This document shows, one piece after another, positions 10,039 to 18,024 of a stretch of DNA of 64,000 nt. The DNA lies in IMG/VR virus record IMGVR_UViG_3300017971_000185, positions 124,001 to 188,000 of that record. The stretch is one strand, 5' to 3'. Made by a program: the position numbers and the translations under genes. The number at the start of each line of letters is the position of its first letter. Position 1 is the first letter of the stretch. The notes under the pieces are model-generated. The model saw nothing but the letters and a program-made list of their open reading frames with translations. It had not been told where the DNA came from and made no database searches. Origin of the DNA: a virus.

Positions 10039-13000
10039 ATGACAACAGATTTCGGACCCGGAGTTTCTCGCACCCTTGAGGCGTTGGCGCGTCAGTTTCA
10101 GATCACTGTTTTCCAGGCTGGAAAACCGCCGCTGGACTCAGAGATTAATCTGCTCCAGCAGGCTGACTCTGAGGCATTTCAGCAGTTTGTCCGCAGCCAG
10201 ATCCACTCAGGGTTTTTCCTCGATCCAACGCGTCCTCAGGATGACTTCGTAACCGATCCTCTCAACAGCAATCAGTTTCGTTTCGGTCAGCAGAAGCGCG
10301 ATGACAATGGTGCGGTAGAGGAGCTAGCTCCGATCGTCTGGGCGAACGTCAACGGGATGATCATTCCGGTGGTGGGGACGGCCAACACCGAGGCCGGGGC
10401 CACGGACAACATCGTTACCCTCAATCCGCCGCCCGACTCCGATACTCGGATCGATTTCATCTTCCTAGAGGCGTGGCGCGTCCTGGTTGCTCCCAACCCT
10501 TCGCCTGACAACAAGCCCGCGGCAGACAAGATCTGGAAGTACGGCAACGTCGAGTACGGACAGACCAACATCGATGATGATCTGATCGATCCCGCGATTG
10601 GGTTTGAGACGACGGAGCGCGTCCAGATTCAGTATCGCATTCGCGTCGTTGGAGAGGGCTCGGGAGCTGGTGTGAGCCCGGCGCTGGATGTGTACCCGGA
10701 TGGTCTGGATGACCCCAATGTCCGCGCTCAGGGGCCTTTGAGCACCCCGAGCACGCAGGCATACGCCGTCTGGACCAACATGCGTGAGGAGCTAGGAGAT
10801 CCTAGCTTGTGGCGTGCGGGGAACGGAAATCCGACCAACGACTTCGGGACGATAGACGGCTACATCTATGCGATCCCCATCTGCGCGATCTTCCGGCGCA
10901 ACAATCAGCCGTTCGTGGCGGTCAACCTATCGGGAAATCCGAACCAAAACGGAGCTTTCAATCGGAATCCATCTGCTGCGCTTCTGACGAATCCGCGGGA
11001 AGGGGCCAAGCTGCTCACGCAGATGACTTTGGTCAACGACATGGCGGCGGCGCAATTCACCCTGGATACGGACATCGAAGTAGACAATCTCATCGGTTCT
11101 GGGTTCGATGACTCCAACCACACACTTTCACAGGTGTTCATGGTCATCGACAATGAGGTCATCGGGATCTCTTCCATCGACACGACCGTATCTCCTGCTA
11201 CTGTTCGTGTTCCTGCCGGTGGTCGTGGTCGTTGGGGGACTGACCCGTTGTTCCACGGTGGCCGTGAGCTACCTGGCAATGTCGTGGGGTCGGGAACGCC
11301 GGTCTACTTCTTCAACACGAGACCTGGAAGCATCGGGAAGTACGCTGACGAGATTCACGAAGACGATTTCCTCGACATGCGACGGGGCGTCAACCTGGGC
11401 GATTGGGATTACGAGCGCCTGATCTTGCACAACGTGTCGGCTCTCATGCGCAACCGACTGCGCTCTACGTGGAAGCAGTCGGGTGTTCCTGGCGGAGATA
11501 CGGAGGGAGTCTTGGTTCAAGAGGTTGACTATCTCGACCAAGACGGCGCTACTCCCAACCCGAACGGGACGGAAGCCCTGGACGGCCCGGATGGTATCCG
11601 TGAGATCTGGAGCGATGCCGCTACCATCCAGACACGTGTCACGTCGTTGCTGGACAACGATGGCACGATGAGCAGTGGTTTCATCCAGACCTTCGACGAC
11701 TTGACTTTCTGGGGTGCCGGTGCGGACTTCAAGCCAGCGGGCTTCATGAACAACTTGAACAACACGACGCCCGGCTTCATGAACGGGACGACTATCTTCA
11801 TGTACATCGGTGGAGATAGCGGCAGTGTTGGCGCACGAAAGACGTTCCGTGACGGCACGACTCGTGCGGTTCGCTTCATCAATCCCAAGGAATTCTGGAA
11901 GGCTGCGGACGCCTCGACTTCCGAAGTGGGAATGCAGCATCCCGTGACGCTTCTGTGGACGAGCACGGATCAAGCGAACGCGGGCGTGCAGACGGCCGGT
12001 GCCGGGCTCCAGGCTCTCATTCCAGCAGGACCGGGTGAGACGCCCTCCGAGCATCCAGGGGCCATGTATCCTCTTCGCTCGTTGGATTTCGAGAAGCCCT
12101 TTATCGTTCTCGGAGGGGTCGTCAACAGCGTTCTCAATCTCACGGGCATCGATCCGACCGCCGACTTGCACGATAACAGCACCGATCCGGGCACGATTCC
12201 GGCAGGCGAGGGAGAGATCGAGCTTACGGGCTTTGACTTCGACGCGGCAGGGGACTGGTACAGCCTGACAAGCAGCGGCGACTTTGCCAACGATCCGAGC
12301 TTGGTCGTGTATCCGTTGGTCCGTGGCTCGCGAACCTTGTACGACATGCTCACTGCGGGCGGCAAGGATGAAACGGGATCGTCCTCTGAGCTTTACCTCA
12401 TCATGTATGGGGATGATCAGAGCACGCAGAACAATGGAGCCTTCCAGGTCATCGGCGCTGGAACGGTTGGCTACACGACCAAGACCACGGGCGCGGTCAA
12501 TCGTTTGCGTGTACGATTCTTGAGCGAAGGGGTCACGCTGTTCGATGTGACTTCGACCGGCACCCTGTCGGCCGAGGGGCGCTCCATGGAGCACAACGCT
12601 GAGGATGGCGAGGGCTCTGCTTCTGGTCCGGCGGCGATGACCATTACGTTGACGGACATCGAAGCGGTTGCTGGCGGCGGCGCAAATCCGTGGAATGCGG
12701 CCAACATCAACCCGTTGACCGCTCCCGGCAAGACTCTGGAGGAACCGTACAACTACAAGTGTCTCGTCAACATGACGTTGCTCTATCACCCTGGGCGTGG
12801 AGGAATGGCGCGGGTTGCTGACAAGATCGAACGGGTGACGATGCAGAGCCCTCCGGCTCAGATCCTACAGCAGACAGGGGTTGCTCTGGATTCGACATTC
12901 CCGGCTGCTACGGGAGCGCCAGGGAATCCACCCGAGGCAAACTTCACGAAGGTTCACATCCAAACGTGGAATCGCCTTCCGAGCCTCGGGCTCGATGCCC

Positions 13001-15657
13001 CGACAGCACCAGCTTACGGTGGCAACGTCGTTCTGAATTCCGAGATTACGCGTGACACGGAGGCTTTCTTCGATCGTGGCTCCAAATCGTTGCTGTTCCG
13101 TCCGTTCCAAGATCTGAGCATGACCATGCAGGGTGTCACGACGGATGTTCCGCAGACACTCTTTGGTCCCAGCGGCTACCCGAACCCGGCTCTCATCCCG
13201 AACGGATGGGATGGTCCAAAGGACGATGCTCAGATCTTCACTGCGGGTCTCAAGATGGGCTACGCGGTGCCGCATCAGTGGATGCCACGATTCGGTCGGC
13301 AAGACATTCCCTACTACCAGGACAAAGGCCCGGCATACGGGATTGGAAGGTTCTTGGATGGAATCAGCCATCTGTTCACGGATGGAACGGATGTCACCAA
13401 TCCGGTCTTCTACGTCATCGGTGGAGCGGACAACCAGTCTGGCGGTAACTTGGTCACACGAATGTTGCTCCAGACGGGCACGACTTCAGGTTTCAAGTAC
13501 GGTCAGTATGGAACGATCACGGGACCGACGACTCCAGCGTACCAGGGTCGTTTGACCAGCACGATTGGTACGGGAACGCCCGAAGCGGCTGAGGTCACGA
13601 GCTATCTCGCGAGTGTCACGTCGAGCGACTTCGGCAAGGGATTGACCGGCATCCAATTCCCGCCCTACCTTGGGATGGCTCGCCTCTACGGTGTCTACGA
13701 TCGACGTGACTTCGTGGCAAAGGGTGGCGTCACTTACGACACGGATCGGGTGACTCCTCTAGCGAGCAACGCGGTCAACCTGTTGCGTCGTGACGCACGC
13801 AAGCAGACTCTCTTCTTGTGTGAGGATGGTGCCTACGATCTCACGGGTGTCCGGGGCGATCACACGTACATCATTCCGTTCGATGCCATTGACATCAACA
13901 AGTCTCCGTCGTACATCGCTGGCGAAACGCCCGAGGATCTGGAGTACGTGGTCGAGTTTACGTGCTTCGGTTTCGCCCGCGGTTGGGTCACTGAGAACAA
14001 CTTTGTCATGGCTCGACGCCACAACGGCGAAGGAACGCTCGTCTCCGACACGGACAATCCCGAGCTAGAGAATCTCCGCATGACCATTCCTCATGCGGCT
14101 CCTGAGTCGAGCGTGTACGTCGCCTATGAGCGGACTGTCTACCAGGGTGACCCATACATGACTCGTGCGGGTGCGACTCGGACGACTTCGGACTACGAAC
14201 ACACCTACGGGCAGATCGCTCAGTCGGATGCCTATGGGCTCAATACGAGCATCCAGCAATTTGATGCCGCTGGAGTGCAGATTCCCGAGCGGCCCAATGC
14301 ACGTTCGTTCCAGGTACTCGCGTCCCTGGACTTCTACACGACGCTGGGAAGCGGGAACATCGGTGGAGCGCTCTATCCGGGCACCGAGACGGACGTGTGC
14401 TACACGGAGGACACCCCGATCGCTTCGACGCGGACTCCTCCGTTGGTAGATACGCCTGCGTTCCGTGTGCTTCCCAGGGCGTTCTCGGAGGGACAGAAAG
14501 AGAACGTCAGCCGGGCAAGACTCGATCTGCGCATCGATGGCAACAACGCTACGTTCAACTTCGGCACATCACACGTCGAGATCAGAAAGCTCGACGGGTC
14601 ACTGATTCTTTTCACGGCATTCAACGGTGTCACGGTTCAGCCTGATGAGTTTGATGCGTCTTCGCCGGATGAGGTGGTCATTGCAAAGGAGTTGACGGCC
14701 AAGATCAACGCACGGACGGAGCTACTCGATACGCTGGTAGCTCAGAACGATCGCGATTCACAGGTCATTCATCTGATTGCACGCCCGGTGGGTGAAGAGG
14801 GCAACGGCATCCGGGTGTCCATCAACGACACCACGAATTTCACGTTGCTCGTGCCCACGACGGGTGAAGAGACCGTCGATGCCGTGATCACTTCCGACTT
14901 CATGTCGGGCGGCATGGATTTGAGGATGAACGCGGGCAACGGCGGCACTAAGCTGGACTTGTCGGGCATGATCGAACGATTCCCTCTGGGGATTCTGGCG
15001 AGAGACCAGGACTTCATCGGAGAGAATCCTCTGGGAGACACGGCGAGTGCTGTCCAGACGACTCTGGGCGGCATCCGGCCCAATCAGCAGTTGCTACCCC
15101 TGACGGAGAGCGGTGGAGAGGAATTCACACCGTTCACGGGTGGACCGGGAGAGCTAGCCGGACAAGGCGACGGTGGAATCCTTCAATACGAAGCGTACAC
15201 GGACACGACTCCGGGCGGATCGAGGAAGTATCGTATCTTCCGTGGCGGTGGTTCGGTGTTCGTGCTCAGTGGCAAGAACCCCGGTGGTCCGATCGATTGG
15301 GTGAGCGGGGATCTGGCGGGAGCGTTGCAGCCTGTTCTCAAGGGAGGGTTGCTCGCCTGCAAGGCACTCCTTGTTCGGAATTTCGAGGAGGTTGCTTTTG
15401 CTACGGAGGACCAGACGACAACGGGCGATGAGATCCAGATGGTGGTTCTGACGCACGGCATCTTGGGTGACGGCAACGTGACGCAAGAAGGTGTCGAGAT
15501 AGACGGCATCATTTCGCCCACGGGATATGGAGAGGGGCTCACGGCGTCCGATCGCTACAGGCTCAGCGGAAAGCCGATGTATACGGGTAGGGTGCGTGTG
15601 ACTCCAGACCCGGCAACGATTCCTCTGGCTGTGTATCCTGGAAGAGATAGCGAGTAG
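10039..15657 (+). CDS. Giant virion-type protein (1872 aa)
   Basis: It begins with a conserved-looking module, ITVFQAGKPPLDSEINLLQQ (residues 22-41), of the kind found at the N-terminus of phage tail proteins that dock to the baseplate. Residues from about 184 onward are paralogous to the truncated protein at the window start. A block near residues 1480-1640 (IRKLDGSLILFTAFNGVTV, then many Asp/Glu) looks like a separate beta domain. GGAG precedes ATG 10039 by seven bases. There is no protease, lysozyme or hydrolase motif. At 1872 residues it is the largest protein here; size and context argue for a tail or baseplate protein. Confidence 0.65.
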   Translation: MTTDFGPGVSRTLEALARQFQITVFQAGKPPLDSEINLLQQADSEAFQQFVRSQIHSGFFLDPTRPQDDFVTDPLNSNQFRFGQQKRDDNGAVEELAPIVWANVNGMIIPVVGTANTEAGATDNIVTLNPPPDSDTRIDFIFLEAWRVLVAPNPSPDNKPAADKIWKYGNVEYGQTNIDDDLIDPAIGFETTERVQIQYRIRVVGEGSGAGVSPALDVYPDGLDDPNVRAQGPLSTPSTQAYAVWTNMREELGDPSLWRAGNGNPTNDFGTIDGYIYAIPICAIFRRNNQPFVAVNLSGNPNQNGAFNRNPSAALLTNPREGAKLLTQMTLVNDMAAAQFTLDTDIEVDNLIGSGFDDSNHTLSQVFMVIDNEVIGISSIDTTVSPATVRVPAGGRGRWGTDPLFHGGRELPGNVVGSGTPVYFFNTRPGSIGKYADEIHEDDFLDMRRGVNLGDWDYERLILHNVSALMRNRLRSTWKQSGVPGGDTEGVLVQEVDYLDQDGATPNPNGTEALDGPDGIREIWSDAATIQTRVTSLLDNDGTMSSGFIQTFDDLTFWGAGADFKPAGFMNNLNNTTPGFMNGTTIFMYIGGDSGSVGARKTFRDGTTRAVRFINPKEFWKAADASTSEVGMQHPVTLLWTSTDQANAGVQTAGAGLQALIPAGPGETPSEHPGAMYPLRSLDFEKPFIVLGGVVNSVLNLTGIDPTADLHDNSTDPGTIPAGEGEIELTGFDFDAAGDWYSLTSSGDFANDPSLVVYPLVRGSRTLYDMLTAGGKDETGSSSELYLIMYGDDQSTQNNGAFQVIGAGTVGYTTKTTGAVNRLRVRFLSEGVTLFDVTSTGTLSAEGRSMEHNAEDGEGSASGPAAMTITLTDIEAVAGGGANPWNAANINPLTAPGKTLEEPYNYKCLVNMTLLYHPGRGGMARVADKIERVTMQSPPAQILQQTGVALDSTFPAATGAPGNPPEANFTKVHIQTWNRLPSLGLDAPTAPAYGGNVVLNSEITRDTEAFFDRGSKSLLFRPFQDLSMTMQGVTTDVPQTLFGPSGYPNPALIPNGWDGPKDDAQIFTAGLKMGYAVPHQWMPRFGRQDIPYYQDKGPAYGIGRFLDGISHLFTDGTDVTNPVFYVIGGADNQSGGNLVTRMLLQTGTTSGFKYGQYGTITGPTTPAYQGRLTSTIGTGTPEAAEVTSYLASVTSSDFGKGLTGIQFPPYLGMARLYGVYDRRDFVAKGGVTYDTDRVTPLASNAVNLLRRDARKQTLFLCEDGAYDLTGVRGDHTYIIPFDAIDINKSPSYIAGETPEDLEYVVEFTCFGFARGWVTENNFVMARRHNGEGTLVSDTDNPELENLRMTIPHAAPESSVYVAYERTVYQGDPYMTRAGATRTTSDYEHTYGQIAQSDAYGLNTSIQQFDAAGVQIPERPNARSFQVLASLDFYTTLGSGNIGGALYPGTETDVCYTEDTPIASTRTPPLVDTPAFRVLPRAFSEGQKENVSRARLDLRIDGNNATFNFGTSHVEIRKLDGSLILFTAFNGVTVQPDEFDASSPDEVVIAKELTAKINARTELLDTLVAQNDRDSQVIHLIARPVGEEGNGIRVSINDTTNFTLLVPTTGEETVDAVITSDFMSGGMDLRMNAGNGGTKLDLSGMIERFPLGILARDQDFIGENPLGDTASAVQTTLGGIRPNQQLLPLTESGGEEFTPFTGGPGELAGQGDGGILQYEAYTDTTPGGSRKYRIFRGGGSVFVLSGKNPGGPIDWVSGDLAGALQPVLKGGLLACKALLVRNFEEVAFATEDQTTTGDEIQMVVLTHGILGDGNVTQEGVEIDGIISPTGYGEGLTASDRYRLSGKPMYTGRVRVTPDPATIPLAVYPGRDSE

Positions 15658-15659
15658 CG

Positions 15660-16079
15660 GTGAAGCATATTGCTCAACAGAGCATCGATTCCAAGATCCG
15701 TCGTCCTTGTCTCCAGCGATGGCGACAAGAGCTTAGGACCGCGCTCCAGAATCCTGCACTTCCTCCAGAGCAACGGAAGTTGCTAGAGGAACGACTCGCA
15801 CGTGCGGGGCAGCCCAGGATCTATCGTGCGGACGATCCGGCTCCGCCAGGAGCCATTGACTCTGGGCCGATGCCCACCAAACCGAGGACTCCGAAGCCAG
15901 TCGAGCTAGTGGAGTTTTCCTACGAATCTCTAGCACAGAAGCCCAAGGTCATGTTGCTCGCGTATGCGGCAGCGAATGACATCGAGCTTGAGCCAGCTTG
16001 CACGAAGGCTCAAGTCATTCAGGCCATTTTGGCCTGCTGCTACAACGATTACAACCAAACCAAGGAGATGGATGCATGA
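15660..16079 (+). CDS. Small SAP/HeH-like domain protein (139 aa)
   Basis: GTG at 15660 starts right after the giant gene's stop. The N-terminal half is basic and helical (DSKIRRPCLQRWRQELRTAL); the middle is a Pro-rich linker (PTKPRTPKPVELVEF). Residues 100-135 (KPKVMLLAYAAANDIELEP, then KAQVIQAILACCY) fit a helix-extended-loop-helix / SAP-like or Rho-N-type nucleic-acid-binding fold. Similar small C-terminal modules occur in proteins encoded with phage virion genes. Its stop overlaps the ATG of the next gene, so the two are probably translationally coupled. Function unknown. Confidence 0.6.
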   Translation: MKHIAQQSIDSKIRRPCLQRWRQELRTALQNPALPPEQRKLLEERLARAGQPRIYRADDPAPPGAIDSGPMPTKPRTPKPVELVEFSYESLAQKPKVMLLAYAAANDIELEPACTKAQVIQAILACCYNDYNQTKEMDA

Positions 16080-16651
16080 GTCGCCTGATGTTGAGTGCGC
16101 TGTTGGCTTTCTTCCTGATGCCTGTGGCGACTTTGGCCGCAGGTCCCGAGGCTGAGGCCAAAGCTGCGGTCGAGACCAAAGAGGATGCCAAGGCCGATGC
16201 CAAGGCGGACGTGAAGGAGGACGCCAAGGCTGAGGAAGGCGAGGCAGAGAAGCCCGAAGCAGAGGAACCAAAAGAGGATGCCGAGGGTGACGTTGCGCCG
16301 ACTGAGGAGCCCGAGCCAACGGCGGAGGAGATGGTCGAGATGGGTAAGGGCATCGTCGCAGCCGCTCGGTCACACGAGTGGGCTTTGATGCTCGCGGGCA
16401 TCATCATGTTGATCCTGAGTTTGGCTCGCCGGTTCAAGCTGCTCGCGAAGCTGCCGACCAAGGCAGTGCCGTGGGTCTCTGCGGCGCTGGGTGTGCTCGC
16501 TGTTCTAGGGGATGACCTGGCAACGGGCGGGGCGATCACGGTCTCACGGCTCGTACAAGGGCTGCTCGCCGGGCTTGCGGCCTCTGGGGCATGGGGATTG
16601 ATCGGCAGGCATCTGCCGATGATTGGAGCCCAGAAAGCCGAAGAAAGCTAA
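16076..16651 (+). CDS. Membrane protein with signal peptide and acidic Lys/Ala linker (191 aa)
   Basis: ATG 16076 overlaps the previous stop (ATGA). Residues 1-22 form a signal peptide (MSRLMLSALLAFFLMPVATL). A low-complexity Glu/Ala/Lys/Pro segment follows (about residues 23-85). Three hydrophobic stretches follow: ALMLAGIIMLILSLA, VPWVSAALGVLAVLG and SRLVQGLLAGLAASGAW, with basic residues between them. A phage envelope or holin-like function is possible but unproved. It is the last gene before a strong terminator, so it closes the structural operon. Confidence 0.65.
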   Translation: MSRLMLSALLAFFLMPVATLAAGPEAEAKAAVETKEDAKADAKADVKEDAKAEEGEAEKPEAEEPKEDAEGDVAPTEEPEPTAEEMVEMGKGIVAAARSHEWALMLAGIIMLILSLARRFKLLAKLPTKAVPWVSAALGVLAVLGDDLATGGAITVSRLVQGLLAGLAASGAWGLIGRHLPMIGAQKAEES

Positions 16652-16669
16652 GGATCCTTGTACGTTGGA

Positions 16670-16703
16670 GGCCGGGTTCCTTCGGGAGCCCGGCCTTTGT
16701 TTT
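16670..16703 (+). terminator. Strong rho-independent terminator
   Basis: The stem GGCCGGGTTCC / GGAGCCCGGCC (one G-T pair) closes a TTCG tetraloop and is followed by TTTGTTTT. It sits 18 bases after the membrane protein's stop and ends the virion operon. The next operon has its own promoter 28 bases further on. Confidence 0.9.
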
Positions 16704-16730
16704 GGTTGCGTGCGGTTTTCGCGCCGAAAT

Positions 16731-16759
16731 GTAAACTTCTGAGGGAATGTCGCGTAGAG
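16731..16759 (+). promoter_or_regulatory. Phage ECF-like promoter 1
   Basis: GTAAACTT, a 13-base spacer, then GCGTAGAG. This is one of seven sites with identical spacing in the window. Read as AAAC-N16-CGTA, it matches the layout of ECF sigma promoters. It follows the operon terminator directly and lies just upstream of a small membrane gene whose ATG is at 16768, so the leader would be only a few bases long. Confidence 0.7.
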
Positions 16760-16767
16760 GGGTCAAG

Positions 16768-16926
16768 ATGATCACCTACGCAGCCCTCATGCTCATCCCC
16801 GCTGTTTCCTCACTTTTGGTGTTTGTGGTGGCGCGTGAGGTCATTCCTCTCTTTGTCGAGCCCCACGAGCCCGCGCCCAAGCGGCGGAAGCGTCGCAGGA
16901 TTCGGCTTTCAGCGAAGGCGGCATGA
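16768..16926 (+). CDS. Small single-pass membrane protein (52 aa)
   Basis: The product has a hydrophobic helix at residues 2-28 (MITYAALMLIPAVSSLLVFV) and a strongly basic tail containing PKRRKRRRIRLS. A purine-rich GAGGGG lies upstream of the ATG, and the stop overlaps the next ATG (ATGA). It is the first gene behind promoter 1. The topology suggests an inner-membrane anchor with a cytoplasmic, possibly nucleic-acid-binding tail. No family recognised. Confidence 0.55.
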   Translation: MITYAALMLIPAVSSLLVFVVAREVIPLFVEPHEPAPKRRKRRRIRLSAKAA

Positions 16927-17174
16927 CGATGGCTTGCGAGAATCTGGCCGAGCGTCGTGAAGCCGCGAAGGCCAAGGCCCGTCGAGCCCGAGCGATGAGG
17001 AGTCTCAACCCGCGAATCATTCCTTCTGGGTCGCGAGTGTGTCAGATCGGGCACTGTCGCCTCGATGCGGTTGTTGAGATCGACTCCACCGTGGGGCGAG
17101 GCCGCTTGCACGTGTGCCAGCATCACGCATACAAGTCGGCCCGGTGGGTCGAGATAGGCGAGGGGACACCATGA
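16923..17174 (+). CDS. Small putative zinc-binding protein (83 aa)
   Basis: The N-terminal half is a basic helix (AERREAAKAKARRARAMRSL). The C-terminal half contains CQIGHC about 20 residues before CQHH, a spacing compatible with one zinc site. Start and stop both overlap neighbouring genes, so it belongs to the four-gene operon 16768-17961. Phages encode many such small zinc proteins, and the function is unknown. Confidence 0.55.
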   Translation: MTMACENLAERREAAKAKARRARAMRSLNPRIIPSGSRVCQIGHCRLDAVVEIDSTVGRGRLHVCQHHAYKSARWVEIGEGTP

Positions 17175-17527
17175 AGCCTCTGGTCAGATTCAAGCGCGGC
17201 GAGCGTGAGAAACGAACCAAGTCTGGCGAGCCTTGCGGAGATCTGGTGCGTCGGTCCCACTGTGGGCTGTGGAAGATCGTTCGGAGGGAGTACGTCCTTC
17301 CAGTTGCTTGTACGTCCTACGAGCTTTACTTGCTCGACGCCGATGGCAGCGTCCTCTGGAGCGAGAAGAACGCGGATTCCTTAAAGGAGGCTCGCGAGGA
17401 AGCCGAGGACATCACCCGCAATCCTTGCGAGCACTTTGGTGAGGGCAGCATCGAGGCTACGCGCATCGCGACGGTGTTAGGAGAGAAGCTGGATGAGGCT
17501 CTCGATGGTTGGGAGGGGTCACGATGA
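17171..17527 (+). CDS. Hypothetical protein (118 aa)
   Basis: ATG 17171 overlaps the preceding stop; a start further upstream at 17114 would overlap the previous gene too far. The protein has a basic N-terminus (LVRFKRGEREKRTK) and a beta-rich middle (YVLPVACTSYELYLLDADG), followed by an acidic helix (SLKEAREEAEDITRNP). No domain is recognised. Its stop overlaps the next ATG. Confidence 0.55.
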   Translation: MKPLVRFKRGEREKRTKSGEPCGDLVRRSHCGLWKIVRREYVLPVACTSYELYLLDADGSVLWSEKNADSLKEAREEAEDITRNPCEHFGEGSIEATRIATVLGEKLDEALDGWEGSR

Positions 17528-17961
17528 GAATCGATCCAGATCCAGACCCTCATTTTGAGTACCAGATTCAGGCGCTCGTCAGATTCACGGCCGGGGAGTT
17601 GCGACTACTTCGGCATTTCGCTGAGCAGCACTACGATCTCAAGTGCCGGTCGTTCTTTCAGCCTGGCAGTTGGGGCAACGCTTGGCGTACCTACTTCGTG
17701 AAGGATGGCGATTTTCTGGATCCCTTCGATGAGTCGTGTCCGGCAGATCTTGAGAGCGAGAGCGTGACGGCAACAGCTTCCGTGCATCATCTCGATACGT
17801 GCCTGAAGATTCTGGAAGGGATCGCGTTTGAGCGCGACAGGACTTTCATCGAGGCTGCGCTCAAACTCCGTCAAGACATTCTGAAGATCGTTGATGCGAT
17901 CTATGCCGAACACAAGCGCATCCGTGGGGAGGCTGTGGCCGTTTGCCTGGGCGCTGAGTGA
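17524..17961 (+). CDS. Hypothetical protein (145 aa)
   Basis: ATG 17524 overlaps the upstream stop. The sequence is mixed alpha/beta with an acidic, Pro-rich start (MRIDPDPDPHFEYQIQ) and a long C-terminal helix region (residues 95-140). No cofactor or catalytic motif stands out. It is the last gene of the small operon driven by promoter 1; promoter 2 follows 16 bases after its stop. Confidence 0.5.
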   Translation: MRIDPDPDPHFEYQIQALVRFTAGELRLLRHFAEQHYDLKCRSFFQPGSWGNAWRTYFVKDGDFLDPFDESCPADLESESVTATASVHHLDTCLKILEGIAFERDRTFIEAALKLRQDILKIVDAIYAEHKRIRGEAVAVCLGAE

Positions 17962-17977
17962 AAATTTGCCCAGCGAA

Positions 17978-18006
17978 GTTAACTTTTCCGCCGATTTGGC
18001 GTAGAG
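17978..18006 (+). promoter_or_regulatory. Phage ECF-like promoter 2 (PARP gene)
   Basis: GTTAACTT, a 13-base spacer and GCGTAGAG: one mismatch in the -35 box, perfect -10 and spacing. The PARP-like gene begins at 18025, allowing a leader of about a dozen bases with GAGAGGAACC as ribosome-binding site. The site gives this gene its own transcription start. Confidence 0.7.
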
Positions 18007-18024
18007 CACCACACGAGAGGAACC

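Noticed and set aside
11269-12789. Minus-strand ORF of 506 codons in the largest structural gene
   Set aside because: Shadow of the 1872-residue gene, with no motif and no upstream signals.
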